Below are positions 42,716-52,478 of a stretch of DNA of 64,000 nt, piece by piece. Source of the DNA: Paenibacillus taichungensis (lineage in GTDB: Bacteria; Bacillota; Bacilli; Paenibacillales; Paenibacillaceae); contig NZ_JABMCC010000118.1 in assembly GCF_013359905.1 (NCBI RefSeq), forward strand, positions 434,001 through 498,000, in the 5' to 3' direction. The notes under the pieces are model-generated. The model was given only the letters and a program-made list of their open reading frames with translations, ran no database searches and had not been told where the DNA came from. The position numbers and the translations under genes are program-made. How positions within the stretch are numbered: the stretch's first letter is position 1; the number at the start of each line of letters is the position of its first letter.

Positions 42716-45700
42716 TTATAGTTTCACAGCAAGTCCGCCATCAAAAAAGTACAACCACTTCCGGTCGACTTTCCGACCCAGAATATCCTCAATAGCCCGG
42801 CCATACAGCTCCAGCTGAAAGCGATAGTTTTCCGTCAGTTTGTCCAGTCCACCGAGATGTTCCAACACCCGGTCTGTCTTGTAATCTAGCAAAATAAGCT
42901 CGCCATCCACCTCATACAGGCAGTCAATAATCCCCTGTACCAGCACCATTTCATTTTCTAGTGATGCCTGCATCTTACCGTCTTCCTCCAAGGTGTGAAT
43001 CCCTGCATCTGGTGACAGACTTTGAAGCCATTCAGCAGGAGAATGATGTGCCGGAAGTCCATAAATAAAAGGAATCTCCCGTTTCACCCACTCCGCACGC
43101 AACAATTCTGTCCCAGGCTCTGTATTGAAGAATTCGGCCAGTTGATCAGACTCAATAACCTCTGCTTGATGGGGGAGCAAAATCTGGAGCTCAACTAACC
43201 GCAAAAGTGTCTGCTCAACGATTTGCGAATCAATGGGTGAACCATCTACAGGAAGATGCTGCATCAACGTATGATACACCGTTCCCCGCTCGGCTCCAGT
43301 CAATTGTTTTTCCTCCATGAATTTGGGACGACGTAGATGCAATTTAAAGGACGATCCTCCATCCTTCACTTCACGGCCCTCATAATCCACAGAAGTCTCA
43401 GATTGTTCTTCAACTTCCTCCATCATCTGTAAAGACTGATGGTCTTGCATGGCTAGCAATGTTTTTAGTTCGGTAACCGATGTACTGGCAGCTACTTGCG
43501 TTGCTGCTTGATGAGGATACATCCATGAAAGCCGTTTATCAACTTCCCGAAGCAGCTGTACACCCTCTTGCTCACCTATTGTAAATACATCTTCCTCACT
43601 GATGTCTCGTAGTGTTGCATCTTGTGTATCCTCGATCATCTCTTCTTCAGTGGAGGAAGGAAACAGCTCCACAGGCTGAACTGCTTTTAGGGCAGCAATT
43701 CGATGTTTCCGCACTTCTGTCATGCCGTCTTCTTCACCAAGCGTCTGATCCACAAATATTTCCCGGGATACTTGATCAGCAGAAATGACAGAAATACTCC
43801 AGCGTGATTCATCATTCACAAGACAGGCAGCATATGAATCAGCGCCTCCCGCAAGTTCACGCAGCAAAGCTGCGTCTGGATGCCTCATCAAGGATGGACC
43901 GATCCAGTCCAGATAACTACGTCCTGCTGCAAGCAGATAGTCAGGCAATACCCGTTCCGGACTGTCTTTAATCTGAGACCAAGCCACTGCCTTTTTAACA
44001 ACATCTTTCACAGTACCGACCAAAATCATTTTCTCTTTTGGGCGGGTCAAAGCCACATAGAGCACCCGCATCTCTTCGGCAAGTAGCTCAAACTGGGCAC
44101 GACGACGAATCGCCAGATTCGCCAAGGTTGGATAGGCAACCCGATTCTCACGATCAACAAACCTCGGGCCAAACCCCAGCTCCTTATGCATCAGAAACGG
44201 CGAATTCAGATCCTGCTGATTGAACATTTTGGATATGCCCCCGACAAAAACAATAGGGAATTCCAAGCCCTTACTCCGGTGAATCGTCATGATGCGTACC
44301 GCATTGTCCTGCTCACCAGAACCACTTGAAACGGTGCCAAGATCTCCCCCGTTCTCACGTAGTCTGGATACATAGGTCAGGAAGCGGAACAACCCACGAT
44401 TAGCCGTTGCCTCCTCATATTGCCGAGCGCGATCATACAGAGCCTTCAAATTACTTTGACGCTGTATGCCTCCCGGTAGGCCGCCAACCCAGTCCAGATA
44501 ACCCGTTTCCCGGTACATTCGCCAAATGAGTTCACTCAGGCTGCCTTGTCTGGCTTCAAGCCGCCACTGTTCCAACTGACGCATAAAGCGAATTAACTTT
44601 TGTTGCAGCTCTGTGCTGGTACCGTTGTCCCTATCCGCATCGTCGCTTATACGTCCACCCATACTTGCATCTATACCAGCATCCAGAAGCTCATCTGTAT
44701 CTGCATGTACAGAGGATTCATGTATACGTTCGATAACGTCTGCTTCGGCGGATACTGCCGACTCCCGCTGCCCCTGCTCCATTTCTGACCAGACTTCGGG
44801 CCATTGCAGCTGGATTGCAGATGAATCCGGATTCGAAACTTTCTCACCATGCTGCCCGACAACATTTAACGAACTATTGAATGCTCCTGTAGCCGATACA
44901 ACAGCATCATAGAAAGACTGTCGCTTGTCCCCAAGGCGAATCTGAGCCAGTTCCTCTTCATCTAGTCCGACAATCGGCGAACGAAGCACGGAAGCAAGCG
45001 GAATATCCTGCCTTGGATTATCCACAATCTGCAGCAAGGACAACATCACTTCCACTTCCGTCGCCTGGAAATACCCTTTGCTTTGCTCCCCTCCGGCAGG
45101 AATACCCTGCTGTCTGAATTCCTCAATCATGAGTGGAGCCCACATCAGGGCAGAACGAAGCAAAATAACTATGTCTCCGTAACGCGCAGGTCGCATGGAT
45201 TTGAGGGCTTTATCATAAACGTTAAGGGCTGGTTTATCCGTATCTCCAACCATTTCACGAATACGTCGAGCCATGGCCCGAGCCTCCAGCTGGGCGGTTT
45301 CGAGCTCGGCACTCTCCAGCTCGGCAGAAGGCAGAGCATCTCCATTCTCGTCCGTGCTTTCCGTCAGATCAGGTCCTCCGCCTTGACGATCAATCAGCAT
45401 AAGTTCAGGTGTGTATGCCTCATCCCCAAGCGTCTCTGCCGGGAAAGTAGCCCCATAAGCGAGCTGCGCCCGTTCATCATAGGCAATCTCAGCTACCCCT
45501 TCATTCATGAGCTGCTTGAATAACATATTGACCGAGTGGACTACTTCTGCACGACTGCGGAAGTTACGCGCAAGATCAATACGTCTTCCTGCATGCAATG
45601 ACTCTTTCTCTCCGTCCACTTCCATATCCGAATTCGCTGCGTATTGACGATACTTGTTCAGAAACAGACCGGGTTCAGCCAGACGAAAACGGTAAATACT

Positions 45701-47035
45701 CTGTTTTACATCACCAACCATGAATCGATTTCCTGGATTTTCTCTGGAAATCAGTCTGACGATATCTTCCTGCACCGTATTAGTATCCTGATATTCATCC
45801 AGCAGCACTTCATCGAAACGTGCCCGATATTCCATTGCCGCATCCGAAGGCATCGATAGCTCAGGAGTTGAATCCTCATGGCGCAAAATATGAAGACAGT
45901 AATGCTCCAGGTCACTGAAATCGACCTGTCCGCGTTCCTGCTTGGCCTGTCGATATCGCTCTCCAAATGCACTGACCAGCTTGGACAGTTCCTGCATTAG
46001 TGGTGCCGCCTGCTCCAGCTCCTGCCAGAAAGAAAACGCACTTCTTCCAAACAATGACCCTTTCAGATCCGTAACGGCTTTTTTCGCAGCCTCACGCAGT
46101 TCCTTGACCTGTTCTTGTAACCCCGGGTCCGTCTGGTCCTTTTTGCAAGGCTTCAGCTTGCCAAAAGATGCTGGCTGAAACACTTCAGGCAATCTTTCCC
46201 ACGGCATGACCTCAACAGCTGACAGAAGCTCTTCGACCATTGCCAAATCTTCTTTTAATGTATCTGCATAAGGTTTCGGACCTTCCGGCTGCATAGATAT
46301 GCTGATTCCTTGACGCAGCAGACCAGCCGCACCACTTAGGGCAAGAGCCGCATCACGCAAAATACTCTGAACCCATGCAGAATGCCCAAGTGCCTCGACA
46401 CTTTCCACCTGAAAAGCAGATGCCATCTCCGCAAGCCAATGATCCGGCCAGGAATGACTGCGTGAGAAATCATACAAACGCTGCACAAGTCGATGCATGG
46501 CATCATCGTTTCGTTCCCCACTGAACCAATCCACCAATTCGCGGAATGTACTGCCTTCATCTTCTTCCCCATACTTTTCCTCAAACAACTGCTCCAACAA
46601 TTCCTGCCGCATAATCTCGGCTTCATTTTCATTCAGAATCCGGAAAGCCGGGTTTAGCGGAATTTGCTGATAATAACGACGAATGACCTCCATACAGAAT
46701 GAATGCAGTGTCGTAATGGATGCCCGCCCAAGTAGTGAAAGTTGTTTGCGCAAATGTTCTTCGGCAGGCTGCTCTTCAAGTGCATGTTCCAGTGCTTCCC
46801 GTATCCGCTGCTTCATCTCCGCCGCAGCAGCTTTCGTAAATGTTGCAACAAGCAAACGATCTACGCTGAATCCACGGGAGGGGTCTGCAATCTTACGAAT
46901 AATCCGTTCAACCAATACGGCCGTCTTCCCGGAACCCGCTGCAGCAGCAACCAGAATGTCTTCCCCACTCTGTGAGATGGCACTCCATTGGTCATCGCTC
47001 CAGAAGCTTTCCTCCGGTTTTGGCATAATCGTCAT
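42716..47035 (-). CDS. addA: ATP-dependent helicase/nuclease subunit AddA
   Basis: AddA is the UvrD-like helicase and nuclease of AddAB, which processes double-strand breaks for RecA loading. The 1439-residue protein has Walker A AAAGSGKTAVLVERI (about 31-45), DEYQDTNTVQE (Walker B), FMVGDVKQSIYRFRLAEP, the C-terminal helicase motifs IMTIHRSKGLEFPIVFV and VALTRPKEKM, and the nuclease motif LILLDYKTDR (about 1385-1394). It is about 200 residues longer than the B. subtilis protein. The extra length includes an acidic, low-complexity insertion at about 725-812 and another at about 1130-1230. The start at 47035 has AAAGGAGGGG and overlaps addB by 4 bp. Confidence 0.95.
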   Translation of the reverse strand: MTIMPKPEESFWSDDQWSAISQSGEDILVAAAAGSGKTAVLVERIIRKIADPSRGFSVDRLLVATFTKAAAAEMKQRIREALEHALEEQPAEEHLRKQLSLLGRASITTLHSFCMEVIRRYYQQIPLNPAFRILNENEAEIMRQELLEQLFEEKYGEEDEGSTFRELVDWFSGERNDDAMHRLVQRLYDFSRSHSWPDHWLAEMASAFQVESVEALGHSAWVQSILRDAALALSGAAGLLRQGISISMQPEGPKPYADTLKEDLAMVEELLSAVEVMPWERLPEVFQPASFGKLKPCKKDQTDPGLQEQVKELREAAKKAVTDLKGSLFGRSAFSFWQELEQAAPLMQELSKLVSAFGERYRQAKQERGQVDFSDLEHYCLHILRHEDSTPELSMPSDAAMEYRARFDEVLLDEYQDTNTVQEDIVRLISRENPGNRFMVGDVKQSIYRFRLAEPGLFLNKYRQYAANSDMEVDGEKESLHAGRRIDLARNFRSRAEVVHSVNMLFKQLMNEGVAEIAYDERAQLAYGATFPAETLGDEAYTPELMLIDRQGGGPDLTESTDENGDALPSAELESAELETAQLEARAMARRIREMVGDTDKPALNVYDKALKSMRPARYGDIVILLRSALMWAPLMIEEFRQQGIPAGGEQSKGYFQATEVEVMLSLLQIVDNPRQDIPLASVLRSPIVGLDEEELAQIRLGDKRQSFYDAVVSATGAFNSSLNVVGQHGEKVSNPDSSAIQLQWPEVWSEMEQGQRESAVSAEADVIERIHESSVHADTDELLDAGIDASMGGRISDDADRDNGTSTELQQKLIRFMRQLEQWRLEARQGSLSELIWRMYRETGYLDWVGGLPGGIQRQSNLKALYDRARQYEEATANRGLFRFLTYVSRLRENGGDLGTVSSGSGEQDNAVRIMTIHRSKGLEFPIVFVGGISKMFNQQDLNSPFLMHKELGFGPRFVDRENRVAYPTLANLAIRRRAQFELLAEEMRVLYVALTRPKEKMILVGTVKDVVKKAVAWSQIKDSPERVLPDYLLAAGRSYLDWIGPSLMRHPDAALLRELAGGADSYAACLVNDESRWSISVISADQVSREIFVDQTLGEEDGMTEVRKHRIAALKAVQPVELFPSSTEEEMIEDTQDATLRDISEEDVFTIGEQEGVQLLREVDKRLSWMYPHQAATQVAASTSVTELKTLLAMQDHQSLQMMEEVEEQSETSVDYEGREVKDGGSSFKLHLRRPKFMEEKQLTGAERGTVYHTLMQHLPVDGSPIDSQIVEQTLLRLVELQILLPHQAEVIESDQLAEFFNTEPGTELLRAEWVKREIPFIYGLPAHHSPAEWLQSLSPDAGIHTLEEDGKMQASLENEMVLVQGIIDCLYEVDGELILLDYKTDRVLEHLGGLDKLTENYRFQLELYGRAIEDILGRKVDRKWLYFFDGGLAVKL

Positions 47036-50000
47036 GATGTTTCCCCTCCTTTGTCATGAGACAGCATGTCCCAGATTTGCTGTTTGCCCGGTTTGGACAA
47101 CAGATTATATTCATTGCCTTCGATATTTTCATCAAATTGACAGACTGGCTTGTACGGACAGAAGGTGCATGCAACCTCCTGCTGGATACGGTAAGGTTCA
47201 ATCGCCACATCCCCGTCCGTAATCCGGGTGCCAATCTCACGTATATTACTGCGAACTGAAGCAAGCAAGGCATCCCATTGCTCTGGCGTAGCTACAGCAG
47301 CGCTGCTATAAAAACTGCCATCTGCCTTAAGCGCAACCGGAATAATGGCCGAATAGCCTTTGTCCAAGGTATTGTCCATTTGAGCGATCGCATCCCGGTC
47401 CGCGAGTAACAAGCCCTTCATTTTAAACCGTTTCAGTAGTTCTTGTCCTGCCTGCTCAGAAGTCATGCCATTCGCCGATTGAAGCAACGGATTATGCACA
47501 TGGAAATAGAGTGTTCCTCCAGGCATAGCCGATTCTCCAAGCCACTCCTCGGCAGCACTAAGCAGTACCTCCAGGTACGTGAGCATCTGTAATGACAAGC
47601 CATAATACACCTCATGCAACTTGAGATCGGTCTGGCTCGATTTGTAATCAATGACCCGCAGCAGCAGGCCATTCTCTCCTTCAGCCACATCCACACGGTC
47701 GATCCGACCCACGATCTCCATCACACAGCCATTTTCCAATTCAAAACGAAGGGGTGGCAGGGGTTTACCTGGCCCAAAATCAAGCTCCAACCCAATCGGT
47801 TCAAAGCTTCCCCGTCTGGACTGTTCACCCAGAATAACCGACGCCCTGCTAACGATATCCTTCAGCTTCCGGAAGATGTAACCATACCGTTTGGTACTAA
47901 GCAAAATCTCTCCCTGCAACTGTGGTGCAATCTGCTCCACGGTGTGCTCCGCTTCCTTCCGACATTCATCTGGAGACAGACTGCCCCAACTACGATTCTG
48001 CTCACGCAAACGTATGGCAAGCTGACTCAAGGCTGCATGGAACAATTGTCCAATATCAGGGGCTTGCAAGCGGTACAGCTGGCGCTCTTTCAAGCGCAAC
48101 CCATGGGATGCAAAATGGGAGAACGCACACGCCACAAAACGCTCCATCCTGGAGACACTGGTCCTTACCTCTGTGCCATATAATCTACGGCTAGTAGCCG
48201 TACGTAGAGGTAACGCCCGATTGCGATAAAAGACCGATCCAAGCAATTGTTTCAGCTGAGGTCTGCTCGTCTCCCGAGAGACATGCCAGTTATAGATCGC
48301 CCACCACATTTCAGGAATATCTTCTCCACGGCGCCATCTGCGCAATTGTCCGATGAGATAAGAGAGGCTCTGACCAGGATGGTTAACATAAGACCAGTGT
48401 ATCTCTTCAGCATCCGTAACTGGCGGCTGGGCAAGCAATGGCTGCTCATGCAGACCGAACATCTTCCGTACATGTCGTACAATTTCCGAGGGCAGTAATG
48501 TTTTCCCTTCATCATCTGCAACGGGATAACTCAGCCATAACTGCTTGCTCGCCGCTGTCAGGGCGGTATAGATCAGAAAGCGTTCATCCAGCATTTGTCT
48601 TGTTGCTCCCGGCCCAAGCCCCAGTCCTCTCTCTGTCAATAACAGCCGTTCCTGCTCAGTTAATACACCATCATCCTGAGGCACAGCAGGCAGTTCACCA
48701 TCTACTGCACCCAGAATAAATACGTACTTGATACCCTGAAGACGTGTACGATCCATCGATCCAACCAACACTTGATCAAGCGCTGGAGGAACAAGTCCCA
48801 GCTTCAGTTCGGTTAATCCGGTCTCCATCAGCCCAGCAAATAGATCGATATCCAGCCGTTCGGCCCCCATCATATCAACCATCTGATCTAATAGATCTAG
48901 AACGGCACCCCACATTTGACGATGCTCTCTCGAACGTTCCGGATCACCCTGGGCCTTGGCTTCTGCAGACATCTGATCCAGCTTCCAAGGAATCTCAGCA
49001 TCTTCCAGTAATCTGTAAAGCGCCGCACATTGGTCTTTAGCTGTCTTTGCCTTGCTCATTCGTTTCTCAAAAGCACCTAGTGGATCAACAATCACTGTAC
49101 GGCATTTTTCCATTAAGGACAGCATTTGTTCCCGACCCCGGCTGCGGACGTCCTGATCGTTGTCTTCCAAGGACAGGCTGGGTACATACTTCCATGGCTT
49201 GCCATCTGTCCAGCGGTATCCGTGAATTCCGCAAGCTAATATATAATTTTCGAGCTGGTCCATATCTTCACGTGTAATGGAACCGCCCCGTGGAAGCAGC
49301 AGATCCGTTTTCACACAGCGAAATACATCCTCATAACGCCAGCGACGGCGAACGATATCGAGTGCTGAACGAATGAATTCCGCTAATGGATGATGTAGTT
49401 CATTTCTTCTCCGATCCAGAAAGACAGGCACGCCATAGTCTCTGAATAGGGGCTCAGCAATGTCGGCATATGTATCCAACTGACGAACAAGCACTGCCAT
49501 ATCTCGATAACGCGCACCTTCATCTTGCGCCAGACGACGCATCTCACGAAGTGCTCCTTCCATCTCAGCCCTGCGGTTCTCAGCGGCGTACAGTCGGACA
49601 CCTGCATCACGCCCCTCGCTCTTCCAGCGAACTCTGCGATCAAAGCCAGCCTCCAAATGCGCCAGTCCAGGACTGCCCTCATATCTCGGCAAAACTTCCG
49701 GTTGAAGCACGGTTGTCTCATTAAGGACACCCAAGTCCTCGGCCATGCCTTTGAGACGTGCGTATGCACTCGCTGTGGGATGGAACAGCTCCAATTCTGC
49801 TGGAAGTGCGCCGTGATCGTAAGCACGATCCAACGTCAATGCAATTGTAACGGAAGAAGCTTGCAGCATCAGTTTTCCTATGACACTCATTTCCTGCGGA
49901 GTAAATCCCTGAAATCCATCGATCCAGATCTGTGCATCTTGCAGCAACGTGCTCTCCGGCAACCGCTCTGTCAGTTCAGTCAACGTGTCTTCATCATCGA

Positions 50001-50535
50001 TATATAGTTCGGTTAATTCCTTTTCATAATCACGGTATATAAGTAGCAAGTCATGCAGCTTGTCTCCCAGAATCGGTGCAGAAGAGGAAGTATTCCATGC
50101 GGAAAGTCCTTCTTCAAGTGAAGTGGGGTCAAGTTCAAAACGTTTAAACTCACTGTATAAATCATTTAAGTCTCCTATAAATCCCAGCTGGCTGCCTGAT
50201 GCTCCAAACAACTTCAATTCTTCCTTACGACGCTGAAGCACTTTGTAGAGCAGCATTTTTTTGCCTTCAGCCCCAATGGGAATACGTGCAGAACCACCTG
50301 CCTCCTGCATTACCCGATAGGCCAATCGGCGAAAACCAAGCACTTCAGCACGCATGGTACCTTTAATAGCCCCTGAAGATACAAGTGACTGTTCAGTTCG
50401 AAACGAACTCTGTTCCGGGACCAGAAGAATCAGTGGTTTACCTTGTGGTTCCTTTTGAAGCAGGGATGTGATTTCCCGGGTAATCAGCGCACTCTTACCG
50501 CTGCCTGCCCGGCCAATAACAAAGCGTACGGACAT
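47032..50535 (-). CDS. addB: ATP-dependent nuclease subunit AddB
   Basis: AddB is the second subunit of AddAB: it lacks a working helicase but recognises Chi and has a nuclease domain. The 1167-residue protein opens VRFVIGRAGSGKSALITREI (Walker A about 7-14). The C-terminal nuclease domain has LRVIDYKSSQTDLKL and the four cysteines of an iron-sulfur cluster: VACAFSHF (about residue 800) and CTFCPYKPVCQF (about 1120-1131). The start follows GGAGG. Together with addA, sbcD and sbcC it forms an end-processing operon. Confidence 0.95.
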   Translation of the reverse strand: MSVRFVIGRAGSGKSALITREITSLLQKEPQGKPLILLVPEQSSFRTEQSLVSSGAIKGTMRAEVLGFRRLAYRVMQEAGGSARIPIGAEGKKMLLYKVLQRRKEELKLFGASGSQLGFIGDLNDLYSEFKRFELDPTSLEEGLSAWNTSSSAPILGDKLHDLLLIYRDYEKELTELYIDDEDTLTELTERLPESTLLQDAQIWIDGFQGFTPQEMSVIGKLMLQASSVTIALTLDRAYDHGALPAELELFHPTASAYARLKGMAEDLGVLNETTVLQPEVLPRYEGSPGLAHLEAGFDRRVRWKSEGRDAGVRLYAAENRRAEMEGALREMRRLAQDEGARYRDMAVLVRQLDTYADIAEPLFRDYGVPVFLDRRRNELHHPLAEFIRSALDIVRRRWRYEDVFRCVKTDLLLPRGGSITREDMDQLENYILACGIHGYRWTDGKPWKYVPSLSLEDNDQDVRSRGREQMLSLMEKCRTVIVDPLGAFEKRMSKAKTAKDQCAALYRLLEDAEIPWKLDQMSAEAKAQGDPERSREHRQMWGAVLDLLDQMVDMMGAERLDIDLFAGLMETGLTELKLGLVPPALDQVLVGSMDRTRLQGIKYVFILGAVDGELPAVPQDDGVLTEQERLLLTERGLGLGPGATRQMLDERFLIYTALTAASKQLWLSYPVADDEGKTLLPSEIVRHVRKMFGLHEQPLLAQPPVTDAEEIHWSYVNHPGQSLSYLIGQLRRWRRGEDIPEMWWAIYNWHVSRETSRPQLKQLLGSVFYRNRALPLRTATSRRLYGTEVRTSVSRMERFVACAFSHFASHGLRLKERQLYRLQAPDIGQLFHAALSQLAIRLREQNRSWGSLSPDECRKEAEHTVEQIAPQLQGEILLSTKRYGYIFRKLKDIVSRASVILGEQSRRGSFEPIGLELDFGPGKPLPPLRFELENGCVMEIVGRIDRVDVAEGENGLLLRVIDYKSSQTDLKLHEVYYGLSLQMLTYLEVLLSAAEEWLGESAMPGGTLYFHVHNPLLQSANGMTSEQAGQELLKRFKMKGLLLADRDAIAQMDNTLDKGYSAIIPVALKADGSFYSSAAVATPEQWDALLASVRSNIREIGTRITDGDVAIEPYRIQQEVACTFCPYKPVCQFDENIEGNEYNLLSKPGKQQIWDMLSHDKGGETS

Positions 50536-50654
50536 GTTTAATCCTCCAAACCATCACGAACAAGATTTTAATTCCCAGTATAACATATCTGACTTGGTTC
50601 GGAACATACGTTTGCCACTATCCGGCAATTACAGAAAGCTTCTCCACGAGCATA

Positions 50655-50694
50655 GCAAAGAGCCCACAGCTTATGAAAACAGTGGACTCTTTGC
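50655..50694 (-). terminator. Hairpin behind the rlmI-like gene, possible terminator
   Basis: GCAAAGAGCCCAC (50655-50667) pairs with GTGGACTCTTTGC (50682-50694), one mismatch. No T tract follows on the minus strand, so its strength as a terminator is uncertain. Confidence 0.45.
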
Positions 50695-50733
50695 GTAAAT
50701 GTATATTCGATCTTAAAATGAAATCGCGCTCAA

Positions 50734-52110
50734 TTAATTCTTTTTGCTGCGTACTTCGAAGATGGCAAATTTCAGGTAATGACCTTCGTCTACGCCCAAA
50801 ATTTGCGGGTGATCCTTACCGGCTGCTTTCCAGTCGATCAGACGCAGTACTTTGCCTGCATCTTCGGCTGCATCCGCAATAGTTTCTAGGAAGAGATCCG
50901 GACGCATGTGGTATGAACAGCTTGCCGTTACTAAATACCCACCCTCATTCACCAGCTTCATTCCTTGGAGATTGATATCCTTATATCCACGGCATGCGCC
51001 TTTGACTGCTGATTTCGTTTTGGCAAAGGCTGGTGGATCGAGGATAACCACATCAAATGTTTTACCACCGGCTGCAAGCGCTTTGGACGTATCCACTTTC
51101 TGTTCACCAGCACGTGCACGTACGTTACGCTCATCTAGGCCTTTCACCTGTTCACGCAAGTATTGGAATGCATCCGCAACGACAAATTCGACCCGATCAG
51201 TAAAACCGTTCAGCTCTACGTTGGTACGTGCACTTTCAATCGCATGTTCTGAGATATCAAGACATGTTACTTTTTTTGCTCCATATTTGCAGGCGTTCAA
51301 TGTGAAGCTGCCTGTGTGGGAGAAACATTCCAGCACAGTGGCCCCATCCCAATAAGGGAACGTCACAACCTTGCCACTTTTATTCACAGGAAGCAACTGC
51401 TGCGTACCATCCTGCTCAGTCTGTTGGAGCGTAATACCACTCTTATAACCCCAACCCTTCATAAGTGGTTCAATGGCTGCACGATTCTCGCGTTGGTCGA
51501 AGAAGTACCCTGTCTTCTGACCTTCCACGATATCCACCTTAATAAGCAATCCATTCTCCGTTACCGTGACATGCCGAGGGCACTCCCCGTACAATGGTCC
51601 CTTCGTCTGCTCCAAACCTTCCAGTTCACGAATGGATACATCACTGCGTTCATAGATGCCTTCCGGCTGCATCACTTCAATTAGAGCTTGTACAATCGCT
51701 TCGCGGCAACGGTCCATGCCGAGTGTGAGCAATTGAACAACAAGGATGCTGCCAAAACGGTCAACAATCAGTCCTGGCAGGAAATCAGCTTCCCCATAAA
51801 CTAAACGGTATGCCTCTCCATCCTGGATAAAACGCTCCCGGTGGCGCAAGCAATCGCGGAAACGCGCTGCAAAAAACGCGGTATCCATCTGTTCAAACTC
51901 CAAAGGTTGATACGCCACGACTCGAACTGTGATTTGAGATGCAGGATTATAGTATCCCGTCGCAAGATAGCGACCTTGGTGATTCAATACATTGACCAGA
52001 TCTCCCGGTTCGGGGTTTCCTTCAACAGAGGCAATTTCATTGTTATATATCCATGGATGTGCATGTTCAAGCCGCTTTTTGCGGCTGCGTTCCAGTGTAA
52101 CTGATGGCAA
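50734..52110 (-). CDS. Class I SAM-dependent rRNA methyltransferase, RlmI-like
   Basis: A 458-residue methyltransferase of the RlmI/RlmK family, related to the 23S rRNA m5C1962 enzyme RlmI. The N-terminal PUA domain (about 1-80) holds LERSRKKRLEHAHPWIYNNEI, the middle has YGEADFLPGLIVDRFG, and the Rossmann domain (about 240-455) has VLECFSHTGSFTLNACKYGAKKVTCLDIS and the motif DVVILDPPAFAKTKSAVKGACRGYKDINLQ. Residues about 225-255 form a spacer (loop) before motif I that is longer than in E. coli RlmI. The rRNA target is inferred from the family. It lies alone, followed by the repeat element at 52165 on its 5' side. Confidence 0.85.
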   Translation of the reverse strand: MPSVTLERSRKKRLEHAHPWIYNNEIASVEGNPEPGDLVNVLNHQGRYLATGYYNPASQITVRVVAYQPLEFEQMDTAFFAARFRDCLRHRERFIQDGEAYRLVYGEADFLPGLIVDRFGSILVVQLLTLGMDRCREAIVQALIEVMQPEGIYERSDVSIRELEGLEQTKGPLYGECPRHVTVTENGLLIKVDIVEGQKTGYFFDQRENRAAIEPLMKGWGYKSGITLQQTEQDGTQQLLPVNKSGKVVTFPYWDGATVLECFSHTGSFTLNACKYGAKKVTCLDISEHAIESARTNVELNGFTDRVEFVVADAFQYLREQVKGLDERNVRARAGEQKVDTSKALAAGGKTFDVVILDPPAFAKTKSAVKGACRGYKDINLQGMKLVNEGGYLVTASCSYHMRPDLFLETIADAAEDAGKVLRLIDWKAAGKDHPQILGVDEGHYLKFAIFEVRSKKN

Positions 52111-52164
52111 GATAGATCCACTTCTTTCATAGTTAGTTGTTGAAAAGATAGGTTTGGTGCAAAG

Positions 52165-52307
52165 GTAACCGCTACGGGGATGGATTGGACTTTCGATCGC
52201 TGTTGTCTCCAGATTTTTCTGATTCCCTTTCTCAAAAGGGAAAATCCGGAGACAAAGGCGAACGCTTCGCTTCTACAGTTCCAATTCCATCCCCTCCGCT
52301 ACGTTTG
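52165..52307. repeat. Palindromic intergenic repeat element, copy B
   Basis: A 143-bp imperfect palindrome between two divergent genes (rlmI-like, minus; Na/Pi transporter, plus). The arms GGGGATGGATTGG (from 52177) and CCAATTCCATCCCC (to 52294) pair almost fully, and the centre GTCTCCAGATTTT pairs with AAAATCCGGAGAC. The start TAACCGCTACGG pairs with CCGCTACG at the end. Same family as 26428 and 58759. Confidence 0.75.
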
Positions 52308-52478
52308 CAGAATCTCCATATCTTTTGATTGGGGGTGCGGTATTTTGGGTGACCATTAAGGAAACTTCTCGGTCTTTCAGACGCTGTTGATTCCAGAATT
52401 CCGTTAGCCTGTCATGGTTGTCCTTATTTACTCATAGGATGAGAATAAGGATATGCACGGAAGGAATGATGTTAACTC
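52308..52478 (+). promoter_or_regulatory. Upstream region of the Na/Pi transporter with a strong hairpin
   Basis: A 29-nt stem-loop at 52422-52450 consists of CCTTATT/AATAAGG plus CTCAT/ATGAG with a three-nt loop and a small bulge. It ends 28 nt before the ATG at 52479 and has no T tract. It might be an operator or an RNA element affecting translation. No clear promoter is seen in 52308-52421. Confidence 0.4.
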
